In this document: positions 10,010 through 18,494 of the stretch, piece after piece | Numbering within the stretch: position 1 is the first letter of the stretch | Layout: each line of letters starts with the position of its first letter | Source of the DNA: Pyrinomonadaceae bacterium | GTDB taxonomy: Bacteria > Acidobacteriota > Blastocatellia > Pyrinomonadales > Pyrinomonadaceae | Direction: 5' to 3' | DNA length: 64,000 nucleotides | Assembly (NCBI GenBank): GCA_017983495.1 | Contig: JAGOBH010000012.1 | Span: forward strand, 1 to 64,000 | Notes under the pieces: generated by a model | Databases searched by the model: none | Seen by the model: only the letters and a program-made list of their open reading frames with translations | What the model was told of the DNA's origin: nothing | Translations under genes and position numbers: made by a program

Positions 10010-11137
10010 ATGAGAGAAACACGGGACATTTTAGCCAGTATCGATGCACTCGGTGACCACCGTCGGGGCGTGCTTGCGACCGTCCTCGACGTCCGCGGCT
10101 CGGGGTATCGCTTGCCCGGAGCACGTATGTTGATGACGTCTGACGGCGGCACGTTCGGCACGGTCTCGGGGGGATGTCTCGAAGCCGATGTCCTCGAACG
10201 AGCCCAAAAGGTCCTAGAAACAGGCCGGGCCGAGGTATTTACCTACGACACCACGGCTGACGAGAGCTCCGTTTTCAGCCTCAATATGGGTTGCCGCGGC
10301 GTCATACGCATATTGCTTGAAAGCGTTGGGGCGGCTGACATGCTGATCGACCGGCTACGCTCAACCGTCGACCAGCGGCAACGGCAGACTGTGGCGACTT
10401 TGATATCGGCGGAAACGGTGGCCGACGTTTCGCTCGGCGGACGAATGTTCCTGAATGACGCCGGCGACGTGGAATTTGACCGACTGCCGCACTTTCTTAA
10501 AAACCTTTCCGAACTAAGCGAATCGTGCACAAGATTTTTTGATTCCGGTGCGGCGTGCGAAACCGAGACGTACGATATTCCTGAGGGCTCGTTCGAATTT
10601 GCGTTTGAGGCGATCGAGCCTCCTGTCGCGGTGCTGCTCTTCGGGGCCGGAGCCGATGCCGTTCCGATGGCACGCATCACCGCCGAACTCGGCTGGGAAT
10701 TGACGGTTTTTGATCATCGCCCGGCTTTCTTGACCGCGGAGCGTTTTCCCACTGCCGATCGTTTAGTATTCCCTGATGAATCCGGCTCGTACGGCGATCC
10801 GGCAGCAGACCGACGAACCGCTGCAATCGTCATGACGCACAATTACGGACGCGACCGCGGCATTTTGCCGTTGCTGTTGCGATCCGACGCCTTTTACGTC
10901 GGAGCACTCGGTCCCAAACGCCGCACGGAACAGCTTCTCGGCGAACTTGCCTCCGCCGGTGACAATTTCACCGAAGCGGAACTCGCTCGTCTCTATGCGC
11001 CGGTCGGACTCGACATCGGAGCGGACACCCCTGAAGCGATCGCCGCTTCGATCGCCGCCGAGATCCAGGGCGTGCTCAAAAACCGCGGCGGCGGCCATCT
11101 TCGCGAACGTCAGGGTTCGATCTATGACCGAAAATGA
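10010..11137 (+). CDS. xdhC: XdhC/CoxI family molybdenum cofactor sulfuration chaperone
   Basis: The 375-residue protein has the N-terminal XdhC/CoxI domain with RGSGYRLPGARMLM and the conserved FGTVSGGCLEADV. A C-terminal Rossmann-like domain begins VAVLLFGAGADAVPMARI. Proteins of this family bind molybdenum cofactor, protect it, and help insert its sulfurated form into xanthine dehydrogenase-type enzymes. Its place just after the hydroxylase and cytochrome genes supports that job. The 3' end overlaps the next gene by 14 bases, so the two are probably co-translated. Confidence 0.88.
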   Translation: MRETRDILASIDALGDHRRGVLATVLDVRGSGYRLPGARMLMTSDGGTFGTVSGGCLEADVLERAQKVLETGRAEVFTYDTTADESSVFSLNMGCRGVIRILLESVGAADMLIDRLRSTVDQRQRQTVATLISAETVADVSLGGRMFLNDAGDVEFDRLPHFLKNLSELSESCTRFFDSGAACETETYDIPEGSFEFAFEAIEPPVAVLLFGAGADAVPMARITAELGWELTVFDHRPAFLTAERFPTADRLVFPDESGSYGDPAADRRTAAIVMTHNYGRDRGILPLLLRSDAFYVGALGPKRRTEQLLGELASAGDNFTEAELARLYAPVGLDIGADTPEAIAASIAAEIQGVLKNRGGGHLRERQGSIYDRK

Positions 11138-11732
11138 TCAAACGAAAGTCGGCGGCTTGCTCCTGGCTGCCGGCGGCTCAAGCCGCCTCGGCCGTCCAAA
11201 ACAGCTGCTCCAATTCGACGGCAAAACCCTCATCCGCCGTGCGGCCGAAACACTCGTCAATTCAAAATGCAACCCCGTAGTCGTCGTCCTCGGGGCTGAA
11301 ACCGAACGCTCATCTGCCGAACTGTCAGGTCTGGCATTACACACCTCGGTAAATGAAAACTGGCAAACCGGCATGAGCTCGTCGATCAAGACCGGCCTCA
11401 ACGCTCTGCTCGGCATCGAGCCCGACCTCGAAGCGGTCGTCATCACCCTGTGCGACCAACCGCACGTCACGTCCAATGATATCGACCGGATCATCGCCGG
11501 ATTTCGCGTCCACGCCGCACCGATCGCCGCCGCCCGGTACGGCGAAACTATCGGCGTACCCGCTCTGTTTTCCCGCGAATTGTTCGACGACCTTTTTAAG
11601 CTCCACGGTGATAAAGGTGCGAGGAGTTTGATACTAAATACCCCCGATGTCGCTGCTGTCTCACTTGAAAACGCGGCTTTTGATATCGACACTCCCGATG
11701 ACGCCATGTCTTTCGCCAATAATGAGTCCTAA
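11124..11732 (+). CDS. mocA: MocA/MobA-like nucleotidyltransferase (molybdenum cofactor cytidylyltransferase)
   Basis: The 202-residue protein starts at ATG 11124, inside the 3' end of xdhC. The nucleotide-binding signature LLAAGGSSRLGRPKQLLQF near residue 12 and the acidic VVITLCDQPHVT near residue 112 identify an NTP_transf_3 fold. MocA attaches CMP to molybdopterin to make the cytosine dinucleotide cofactor used by xanthine dehydrogenase-family enzymes. This matches the operon's molybdopterin subunit and XdhC. MobA (GMP transfer) has the same fold, but context favours MocA. Confidence 0.82.
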   Translation: MTENDQTKVGGLLLAAGGSSRLGRPKQLLQFDGKTLIRRAAETLVNSKCNPVVVVLGAETERSSAELSGLALHTSVNENWQTGMSSSIKTGLNALLGIEPDLEAVVITLCDQPHVTSNDIDRIIAGFRVHAAPIAAARYGETIGVPALFSRELFDDLFKLHGDKGARSLILNTPDVAAVSLENAAFDIDTPDDAMSFANNES

Positions 11733-11937
11733 GGTCGGCCGAAGATCCATTGTCGTGCTGAAATGTGGTCCAGGTCATGAAATCGATCGTCAATCTCGCA
11801 TTGACACAATTAATGAGTTCATCGAATCTGAGCTTAACCGCCTCGAATCTGTGATAGTTGAGGATGTCGTTAGGCCGGGCTCGGATAAGTTGAATGAGCT
11901 GTTCAGATCGAGTCTAGCCCTGAACGACAATTTATAG
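11722..11937 (+). CDS. Small hypothetical protein, uncertain
   Basis: A 71-residue reading frame starts at an ATG overlapping the end of the MocA-like gene and ends five bases before hicB. Its middle and end (IDTINEFIESELNRLESVIV) look like a plausible amphipathic helix, and the spacing fits an operon member. I recognise no family and see no strong ribosome binding site, so it may be non-coding spacer. Confidence 0.3.
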   Translation: MSPKVGRRSIVVLKCGPGHEIDRQSRIDTINEFIESELNRLESVIVEDVVRPGSDKLNELFRSSLALNDNL

Positions 11938-11942
11938 GTATA

Positions 11943-12161
11943 ATGTCGAACATGAATAGTGAGATCATCTTTCTCGTCGAAGACGCCATAGAGGGCGGTT
12001 ACACCGCCCGTGCTCTGGGTGAGTCGATCTTCACGCAGGGCGACGACCTCGACGAATTACGGGCAAACATCCGTGATGCCGTCGATTGTCATTTTGAGGC
12101 TGAAGGAAAACCCAAGGTTATCAGACTTCACTTTGTTAGCGAGGAAGTTCTGGCTGCATGA
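11943..12161 (+). CDS. hicB: HicB-like antitoxin
   Basis: The 72-residue protein has the short HicB fold: an initial beta strand (EIIFLVEDAIEGGYTARALG), then a helix (DLDELRANIRDAVDCHF) resembling a degenerate RNase H-like domain. It lacks a C-terminal DNA-binding domain, as in the short HicB class. It overlaps the downstream HicA toxin gene by four bases (ATGA), the usual coupled arrangement for this antitoxin-first order. The antitoxin would mask the toxin's RNA-cleaving His. A TATAAT-like string at 11938 overlaps the first start codon; a second ATG lies at 11952. Confidence 0.85.
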   Translation: MSNMNSEIIFLVEDAIEGGYTARALGESIFTQGDDLDELRANIRDAVDCHFEAEGKPKVIRLHFVSEEVLAA

Positions 12162-12400
12162 GGCTCCCAAGGGACATTTCGGGTCTCGAGCTTGTCAAGG
12201 CTCTGCGGCCCCTGGGCTATTTGGAGAGCCGACAGTCAGGCAGCCACATTCGATTGACGACCGAAGAAAACGGCAGCCATCACATCACCGTTCCCAAACA
12301 TAACCCGATCAAACTCGGCACCTTGGCTTCGATCTTAGATGACGTCGCAAATCATCATCGAATAAGTAGAGCCGAACTCATGCTTCGCCTTAAACTCTAG
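12158..12400 (+). CDS. hicA: HicA mRNA interferase toxin
   Basis: The 80-residue protein matches the HicA double-stranded RNA-binding-like fold: ISGLELVKALRPLGY at the start, then the catalytic-histidine motif GSHIRLTT and HHITVPKHNPIKLGTLASIL. HicA cleaves mRNA and tmRNA in translation-independent fashion and is held in check by HicB. All core elements are present, so the toxin looks intact. Just downstream lies a gene relic (12405-12447). Confidence 0.9.
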   Translation: MRLPRDISGLELVKALRPLGYLESRQSGSHIRLTTEENGSHHITVPKHNPIKLGTLASILDDVANHHRISRAELMLRLKL

Positions 12401-12404
12401 TCCG

Positions 12405-12447
12405 TCACAGACTCTTCAAAATACAATCCGTCATCATCGTGCACCAG
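12405..12447 (-). pseudogene. Relic of an S9 peptidase 3' end
   Basis: These 43 bases match 39 of the 43 bases at 18495-18537, the 3' end of the intact S9 peptidase gene; all four differences are transitions. Read leftwards the relic encodes WCTMMTDCILKSL and a stop, against WYTMMTDYILKNL and a stop in the intact gene. Upstream similarity ends abruptly. It lies between hicA and the stop of the macroglobulin gene, so two direct-repeat copies bracket the macroglobulin. Confidence 0.75.
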
Positions 12448-12466
12448 CCCAAAGATCTAGACCGCC

Positions 12467-15400
12467 TTATTTCGCCACAAACCTGATCGGGGCGACGACC
12501 GCCTGAGCTTCCGGATTGTAGTAATCGTAAACTATAGAGGACGGTGTCTGCGCGTTGATGCCGTAACGCGGTTTGAATTTGAAATCAAACTTCGTGCCGC
12601 CGGCCTTGGACCACATATAGAGCACGATCCGATCCGGCAAAACGTCGTAACGGCTGATCGTCCAGTCCGAATCGATCGCCGCCTGTAGCGATTCACGGCT
12701 TACCTCGGCTCCGGGTGGTGTGCCGAGTTCGACCAGCAACATGCCATAGCCCTTAAATCCGATCCGCTCGGCATCGACCGAACAGGTCACCTCTTCCATA
12801 ATTGCGGGCGACGTCTTGTCGCAACGGTAATCCAGCCGCAATGCCCGCGATCCGTTAACGTTGCGTGCTGAAACATCGGCGTCTTTCCAGTCAATGTAGT
12901 GGGACGCAACGACCTGGGACATTAGCGGTGAGTCGGCTGTTCCGTTAAGCGTGACCCGATTTTCGGTGGCGTTCAACTTGTCGGTAAGGTCGACGCTTAC
13001 CGGATCGATCCTGTCGGAGGCAACAACGATCGGCTCGAGCGGACGGCCGTTTATCTGTAAGTTTATCGACTGCGGCCCGCTGTCTCGGCGGTTGCCAAGC
13101 GACGCCAGAAATGCGTCCAGCACATTGATAGTCGTCTGTGTCGAATACCACACGCCATAGCGATCCTTATTTTTGAGCAAAAAGAGTGTCCCCTTTGAGA
13201 TCAGATCGCTTCTCGACGCATTAGGTTGATCCCCGGCCGCGTCGCGGATCAGCAGCTGCAAAACTAACGCAGTCGTCTCGATCCGCCCGGCGGTTCCCCA
13301 ACCGTAGAACGGAGTGTTCGTTTCCAGATTCCAATACGCCGTTCCATCCTCGGTGAGCGCCATTTTTTCGAGCTGCCTGGCAATTCCGGAAGCGATCGCC
13401 GGGTTTCCGGCATCTAGCGAAGCCAGGCCATAGAGCGCGAGTGCATATGGTTCGTCGATCTCGGCATTTCGTGCTTTGAGGTACTCGAGAGATTTTGCGA
13501 GAACGGCCTTATCGGCACCTTTTCGCATCGCTATCGAACGAGCAACGTATGTCGTAGTCAGTTTCGTCCGGCCCGGATCCTCGGCGGTCTCGTAGTAGTA
13601 TTTCTTTGTCCAGCTGCCGTCCTGACGCTGTTGCGAAGCCAGCCACGATTCGGCACGCTTTATGACCTCGGCATCGACCGAAACTTGCGAACCTGCATCA
13701 TTCAGAAACCGCAGAGCATACGCGGTCAGTGCAACATCTGACGTGTCCTTGCCGCCCCAATACGTAAAACCGCCGTCCGCGGCCTGATATCCGATCAGGC
13801 GTTCGTAGCCTTTCTGAAGATATTGTTTCGCCTTTCTTGCCTCGACAGCGTCGGGCTTAACAAACTTCAATATCATCAGGTTCGGGTATGTGGACGAGAT
13901 CGTCTGTTCACCGCAGCCGTAAGGACGCTGCAAAAGGCCCTCGACCGATTCGGCCACATGCGAATACAGATTCGGGTAGATCTTCAGCTCAGCCCGCTGA
14001 GTTTTCGCAAGGGCGTTAGCGGGAAAATTAACTTCAAACGCGGTATTGCCGCTGGAGATCTTCGACTCGGTCTTTACGATCTCTTGACCGTCCGGTCGCA
14101 CCGTGACGGGCTTTTCGATCGCATCCGAATCCGTCTGAGCGATGGCCGTGACACGCTGCTTTCCGGCCTTGACCGAAGTCGCGGCCTTAAAGCCAAATAC
14201 GGCATTTTTCGAGTTTCCGGCATCGACGTCGATCTGCTGCTTGTCCGCACCGAGGGCCGAAAACCAATCTGCACGCGCCATCGTCACATCGACCTTCTGC
14301 CTCTTATCGGTGTAGTTTCGCACCTGCGTCGGCAAAAAGATCTCGTCACCAACCGTCAGGAATTTTGGCGGATCCAGGTCAACAAAAAATGACTGAAACG
14401 CCGTGATCTCCTTCTCAGCAACCCCGATCTTTCCGTCCTTATTCGACGCGATAACATACATTTTCCAAGTCGTAATGTTATCCGCCATTTTGAATTTAAG
14501 CTCAGCCTTTCCGTTTGCATCTGTGATCAATTCAGGCTGCCATAAAAGTGTTTCCGGAAAGTATTCGCGAACCTTCGGCGTCGAGTTTTGTTTTCCGGTT
14601 CCGGTCGCTCCGGGGGCCAGTTTCAAAATGGACGAAAAATTCACCCCTTTCGGCAAGACAGATATTCGTTGGCCCGTGATCGTCATCGCTACCGACGACG
14701 ACGAAGTGTCTATGACGGCAACGTCGGCAGACACTGTGACCACGGAGTTAGTGCTTCCGACATTTAGGCTGACATCTACCCTGGTTGTTTCGCCCGCCTT
14801 GACCGGTACGTCCGAGATCGTCGTGTTCTGAAATGCGCTTGCTTCGACCTTAATGGTATAAGTGCCCGTCTCAAGGTTGCTAATGAGATAGCTTCCGGCG
14901 TCATTCGTTGTACTTTTTCGACTCACGGCGGTTTGAGTATTCGTCGCTGTGACAGAAGCCGCGGGAATGACAGCACCTACAGGATCGGTGACAACGCCCG
15001 CGATCGCCCCGTTTGAATTGAATGCGACAGGCCTGATTACCGGCACCATGTTTGGGTCGTCGCGTTTCTGTTCCGCGAGGACGTGAACATATTGCATCAG
15101 CGTGGCATCGTCATAAGTTCCCTTCGATCCGTCCTTTCCTCGGCTACGGATCGTAAACTCGATGACCTTCTGGGTTACCGGTGTGACAACGCGGCGCTCG
15201 GTCTTTTTGCCGCCACCAAAAGCCTGTGCAGTTTCGAGTTCGACCTTATCCCAATACCGAGACTTAGTTTCGGCCGAAACGTACACGGGCGATCCAAACC
15301 CATCACGAAGTTGGTCCAGGTCAACACCATTAGATCTTAATGATTCCTTGAATTCGTCCTCGTTCATCGGCACGCGTTTCAGGCTACGTTGAACGTCTGT

Positions 15401-18328
15401 GATACGATTCTCAATGGTCGCAAACACATTCATTCGACTTGTCCAAACGTAGAAATCATCACCTCTCCAGTCATTGCCTTCGTCTTTGCCGTCCGGACCG
15501 ACACTACGAATAAGTATCTTCAGAAAGCGTGGTTCGCCTTCGAAGACAGCTCTATAAGGACGGCCGAATCTGTCGAGGAGTTCGCGGACCCCTAGTTCGG
15601 CAAATAGCGTTTGCTCATCCCGAATAAACCCTCCGGTACGGTCGTTAAAATTCTTTACTGCCGTGTCGATCGCTTTGCCCTGCTGCGTAAAGTACTCAAA
15701 TCCCCGACTGAACGCGGTGAAATCATCCCTCGTCCCCATCTTTTTGTCCGGACCGGCCGAAGCGATCGTGACAACATCCTGACTCTTTACGATCGGGAAA
15801 TCTGCCGTGTAGGCAACTCCCCAAGGGTCCATCATTCGATCTAGAACAATGTTACGTCTGCTAAGAATTGCGTCGAGGCTTGTTTTGTCGACAGGGTGGA
15901 CGTGGTCTCCCTGTTCAAACGACTCTTTCAGGGCAGTGGCAACAGGTTCTAACTGCCGGGTAACGGCGTCCCCGAATACTGCTTTTGCTTCCTTGTCATA
16001 ACTGCTGCTATGAAAAATGTTCGGATAGTAATAGCTGCTATGCAGGATCAATTCGGCAACCAACTGAAGGTCGTCGGAGATCGGTTTTCGGAGATCAAGT
16101 TCGTTCAGATCCTTTACGTTCACACTGCCAAAATTGCCCCCATATCCGAGCCATCCTGAGTAGTTGCTCCACATCCCGCCAAAGTCGGCGTCGGTGCGTG
16201 CCCGTTCCTCTACCGCTTTGTCGAGTATCACAACACCCAACGCGCTTTTGAGAGCACGACCAATTGAGTCCCCAACACTGTATTTGACCGTAGCGTCTTC
16301 TCCGGGCTTGTAGGTCGCCTTATCAAAACTCGCATTGACCTCGATTCCGGTCCGGGCCGGAAAGATGACGCCGCGACTGGCCTTCACGACCTCATCGGAC
16401 TCTTCTTCGGTAAACGCGGCGATCGTTAGTTGCCCCTTATATGCTTCGTTATAAGGCAGCTGGATCCGGGCCTTTCCTTCTTTCAAAACCGCAAACCTCG
16501 AATCGATGACCGAAAGTCCATCGACTACATCAAGGTAGACCGGCCCGGTTTTGGTTGTCGAGACAACCGTTACCTTCATCGTTTCGCCAGGCTTATATAT
16601 AGACTTGTCGGTTTCGATCCGGATCGCATCGCTATCCCCGAATGACAGATCATCAGTCCAAGTCCCTTTTCGGCCGGAACCGTCGGTCGCCGTAAGTGAA
16701 AAATCGAGGTCGTCATCATCATCGCCGATCGATGGCCGCGTCATCGTAAGCTTTCCAGCTCCATACGAGTTTGTCCGTAGCCTGCCGACTCTTCTGAACT
16801 TGTTCTCGTCCTCGGGGCTGGCCTTAACCTCTACATCGCACTCAGCGGGTGTACCGTCGGCATAAAAGGCAGAAACATACGCATCGATTGGTAAAGAGGA
16901 ATTCAAATTATAGGTTTCACCAACATAATAGACATGGATCGCCTCTTTCGTCACACGAACGTCAAACCGTCGCTGCTCGGTCCTATTGGTCGAAAGATCA
17001 GTGAAATATACTGCGAAATGGACATCTTTGAACCGTCGCCATTCGTCGTCCTTAAGGTCTTCGTGTTCCTCCTTCAGGTCGACTTTTGCGTTGAATTTGC
17101 CGGCTTCATCGGTGCGGCCGTTGTGGATCTGGCCTTCGTCCACGATGTACTTTTGTTCTTTCCAATCCCACTCACGACTGTTTTCCTGCACGATGCGAAC
17201 GGTGCCAATCGTGACCGGCTTGCCGAACAGGTAATCAGCCTTGATCTCGACCTCAGCCTCATTCTCGCCCGGCAGGTAGTATGGCTTTGCCACCTTTGCC
17301 GCAACTGCAAAATTCGGCAGGTCATACCTCGAAACTTTTATGCGTTGACCGCCGATCCGTTCTTCGTCATCACCGCGGATCTCGATCATGTACTCCCCAA
17401 GCTTCGCATTTGCCGGTATCATCCAACTGATCGACGCGATCCCATATTCTGACGAGCGGACTTTCTGCCGATACAGCACTGTATCGTCCTGATCAACTAT
17501 GCGGAATTCCACCTCGCTGTTTGGAAGGACCGTCTTTGCCTCGCCACCCTTTAGCAAAATGCCCCGAACATTTAGCATTTGTTCCGGCTGATAGATCGGC
17601 TTGTCGGTCATTGATAGAAACTGCAGGTCGTCTTTCAACGTGTTCACATCTTCTGTTGCTTCACGAATAACTCCGTTCTTGCGACCGACGACCCTGATCT
17701 CGCCATCACCGTCCAATTTTGCTTCGGTCGGGATCGTAAAATCGACGACTGCAAAGCCGTTGTCGTCAGTTTCGCCCGTACCGCTCAGTCTGAGTTTACT
17801 GTCTTCGCCATCCGAGAGTTCCAGATCGACTGCGGTTTCGATCTGTACATTTTGCGCTGGCTGTTCGGTAAATTGGTTGACGGCCCTGACGCGTACACGA
17901 TACGTCATTCCCGCGAGGAGATTTTCGCTCGCGATGATGCGCAGCTCAAAAAGATCGCCGATCAATTGAGACATCGAGATGATCCCGGACGTATTTCCGA
18001 TAGTGTAGCGGAGCCGGTACCATGCGATATCTTCGACGGAAGATCGGAGGATCTCACCTAGTGGCAGATCTAATTCGATCGACTGCTTTCCTCGCTTGAT
18101 CGACAAAATGGAAGTCGAACTTCGCGAACGAACGACTGACGCAATATCTAACAGTTCGACCGTTGCCGAGATGTTTGAAAGGTCGCGATCAGCGTTAACG
18201 ATGATCCTGACCCTTGCCGAATTACCTTCGATAGTAACCCGGGACTCAGCCTCGACCACCGTTTGTGCAGTTAATGAAAACGAATACACGAGTATCCACA
18301 GGAAGATTAGAAACAGCTTCGAACGCAT
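12467..18328 (-). CDS. Giant secreted alpha-2-macroglobulin with thioester and inserted regulatory modules
   Basis: The product has 1953 residues. ATG 18328 was chosen because GAGG lies eight bases upstream and it starts a signal peptide (MRSKLFLIFLWILVYSFSLT). Several macroglobulin beta domains follow (about residues 20-790), including the bait-side motif DKPIYQPEQMLNVRG. The A2M region carries YFPETLLWQPELITD (near 1240) and the thioester GCGEQ (about residue 1471), followed by the alpha-alpha toroid (GYQAADGGFTYWGG). Between the halves lie three segments resembling the GspG pseudopilin C-terminus (about 830-1085) and a CarboxypepD-type module (IAGVVTDPVGAVIPAASV, about 1105-1195). Such proteins trap proteases covalently, probably in the periplasm or on the surface. 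No PbpC partner gene is adjacent. Confidence 0.88.
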   Translation of the reverse strand: MRSKLFLIFLWILVYSFSLTAQTVVEAESRVTIEGNSARVRIIVNADRDLSNISATVELLDIASVVRSRSSTSILSIKRGKQSIELDLPLGEILRSSVEDIAWYRLRYTIGNTSGIISMSQLIGDLFELRIIASENLLAGMTYRVRVRAVNQFTEQPAQNVQIETAVDLELSDGEDSKLRLSGTGETDDNGFAVVDFTIPTEAKLDGDGEIRVVGRKNGVIREATEDVNTLKDDLQFLSMTDKPIYQPEQMLNVRGILLKGGEAKTVLPNSEVEFRIVDQDDTVLYRQKVRSSEYGIASISWMIPANAKLGEYMIEIRGDDEERIGGQRIKVSRYDLPNFAVAAKVAKPYYLPGENEAEVEIKADYLFGKPVTIGTVRIVQENSREWDWKEQKYIVDEGQIHNGRTDEAGKFNAKVDLKEEHEDLKDDEWRRFKDVHFAVYFTDLSTNRTEQRRFDVRVTKEAIHVYYVGETYNLNSSLPIDAYVSAFYADGTPAECDVEVKASPEDENKFRRVGRLRTNSYGAGKLTMTRPSIGDDDDDLDFSLTATDGSGRKGTWTDDLSFGDSDAIRIETDKSIYKPGETMKVTVVSTTKTGPVYLDVVDGLSVIDSRFAVLKEGKARIQLPYNEAYKGQLTIAAFTEEESDEVVKASRGVIFPARTGIEVNASFDKATYKPGEDATVKYSVGDSIGRALKSALGVVILDKAVEERARTDADFGGMWSNYSGWLGYGGNFGSVNVKDLNELDLRKPISDDLQLVAELILHSSYYYPNIFHSSSYDKEAKAVFGDAVTRQLEPVATALKESFEQGDHVHPVDKTSLDAILSRRNIVLDRMMDPWGVAYTADFPIVKSQDVVTIASAGPDKKMGTRDDFTAFSRGFEYFTQQGKAIDTAVKNFNDRTGGFIRDEQTLFAELGVRELLDRFGRPYRAVFEGEPRFLKILIRSVGPDGKDEGNDWRGDDFYVWTSRMNVFATIENRITDVQRSLKRVPMNEDEFKESLRSNGVDLDQLRDGFGSPVYVSAETKSRYWDKVELETAQAFGGGKKTERRVVTPVTQKVIEFTIRSRGKDGSKGTYDDATLMQYVHVLAEQKRDDPNMVPVIRPVAFNSNGAIAGVVTDPVGAVIPAASVTATNTQTAVSRKSTTNDAGSYLISNLETGTYTIKVEASAFQNTTISDVPVKAGETTRVDVSLNVGSTNSVVTVSADVAVIDTSSSSVAMTITGQRISVLPKGVNFSSILKLAPGATGTGKQNSTPKVREYFPETLLWQPELITDANGKAELKFKMADNITTWKMYVIASNKDGKIGVAEKEITAFQSFFVDLDPPKFLTVGDEIFLPTQVRNYTDKRQKVDVTMARADWFSALGADKQQIDVDAGNSKNAVFGFKAATSVKAGKQRVTAIAQTDSDAIEKPVTVRPDGQEIVKTESKISSGNTAFEVNFPANALAKTQRAELKIYPNLYSHVAESVEGLLQRPYGCGEQTISSTYPNLMILKFVKPDAVEARKAKQYLQKGYERLIGYQAADGGFTYWGGKDTSDVALTAYALRFLNDAGSQVSVDAEVIKRAESWLASQQRQDGSWTKKYYYETAEDPGRTKLTTTYVARSIAMRKGADKAVLAKSLEYLKARNAEIDEPYALALYGLASLDAGNPAIASGIARQLEKMALTEDGTAYWNLETNTPFYGWGTAGRIETTALVLQLLIRDAAGDQPNASRSDLISKGTLFLLKNKDRYGVWYSTQTTINVLDAFLASLGNRRDSGPQSINLQINGRPLEPIVVASDRIDPVSVDLTDKLNATENRVTLNGTADSPLMSQVVASHYIDWKDADVSARNVNGSRALRLDYRCDKTSPAIMEEVTCSVDAERIGFKGYGMLLVELGTPPGAEVSRESLQAAIDSDWTISRYDVLPDRIVLYMWSKAGGTKFDFKFKPRYGINAQTPSSIVYDYYNPEAQAVVAPIRFVAK

Positions 18329-18434
18329 TTCGCTCACCTCAAACTAACGTTAAATTGTGTGCCGTTTTAGGAACTTACCCGTGTGATGCCGTCAGATTTC
18401 TGATTGGTTGCTTTTGGGCAAAATTTGGCTGAGC

Positions 18435-18472
18435 AAAAAAATGGGCTCATCTGCATTAATACAGACAAGCCC
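18435..18472 (-). terminator. Rho-independent terminator after the S9 peptidase gene
   Basis: On the minus strand an 11-pair stem (GGGCTTGTCTG with CAGATGAGCCC, two wobble pairs) and an eight-base loop are followed, after one base, by seven U residues. It ends transcription of the S9 peptidase gene before the macroglobulin gene. Confidence 0.7.
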
Positions 18473-18494
18473 GTGTTGAAAGTTGCAGACGAGA

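Noticed and set aside
11938..11943. TATAAT just before hicB as a promoter for leaderless hicBA
   Set aside because: It overlaps the chosen start codon and has no -35 box at a proper distance.
12010..12303. A 97-codon frame overlapping both hicB and hicA
   Set aside because: It is out of frame with two recognised proteins and has no motif of its own.
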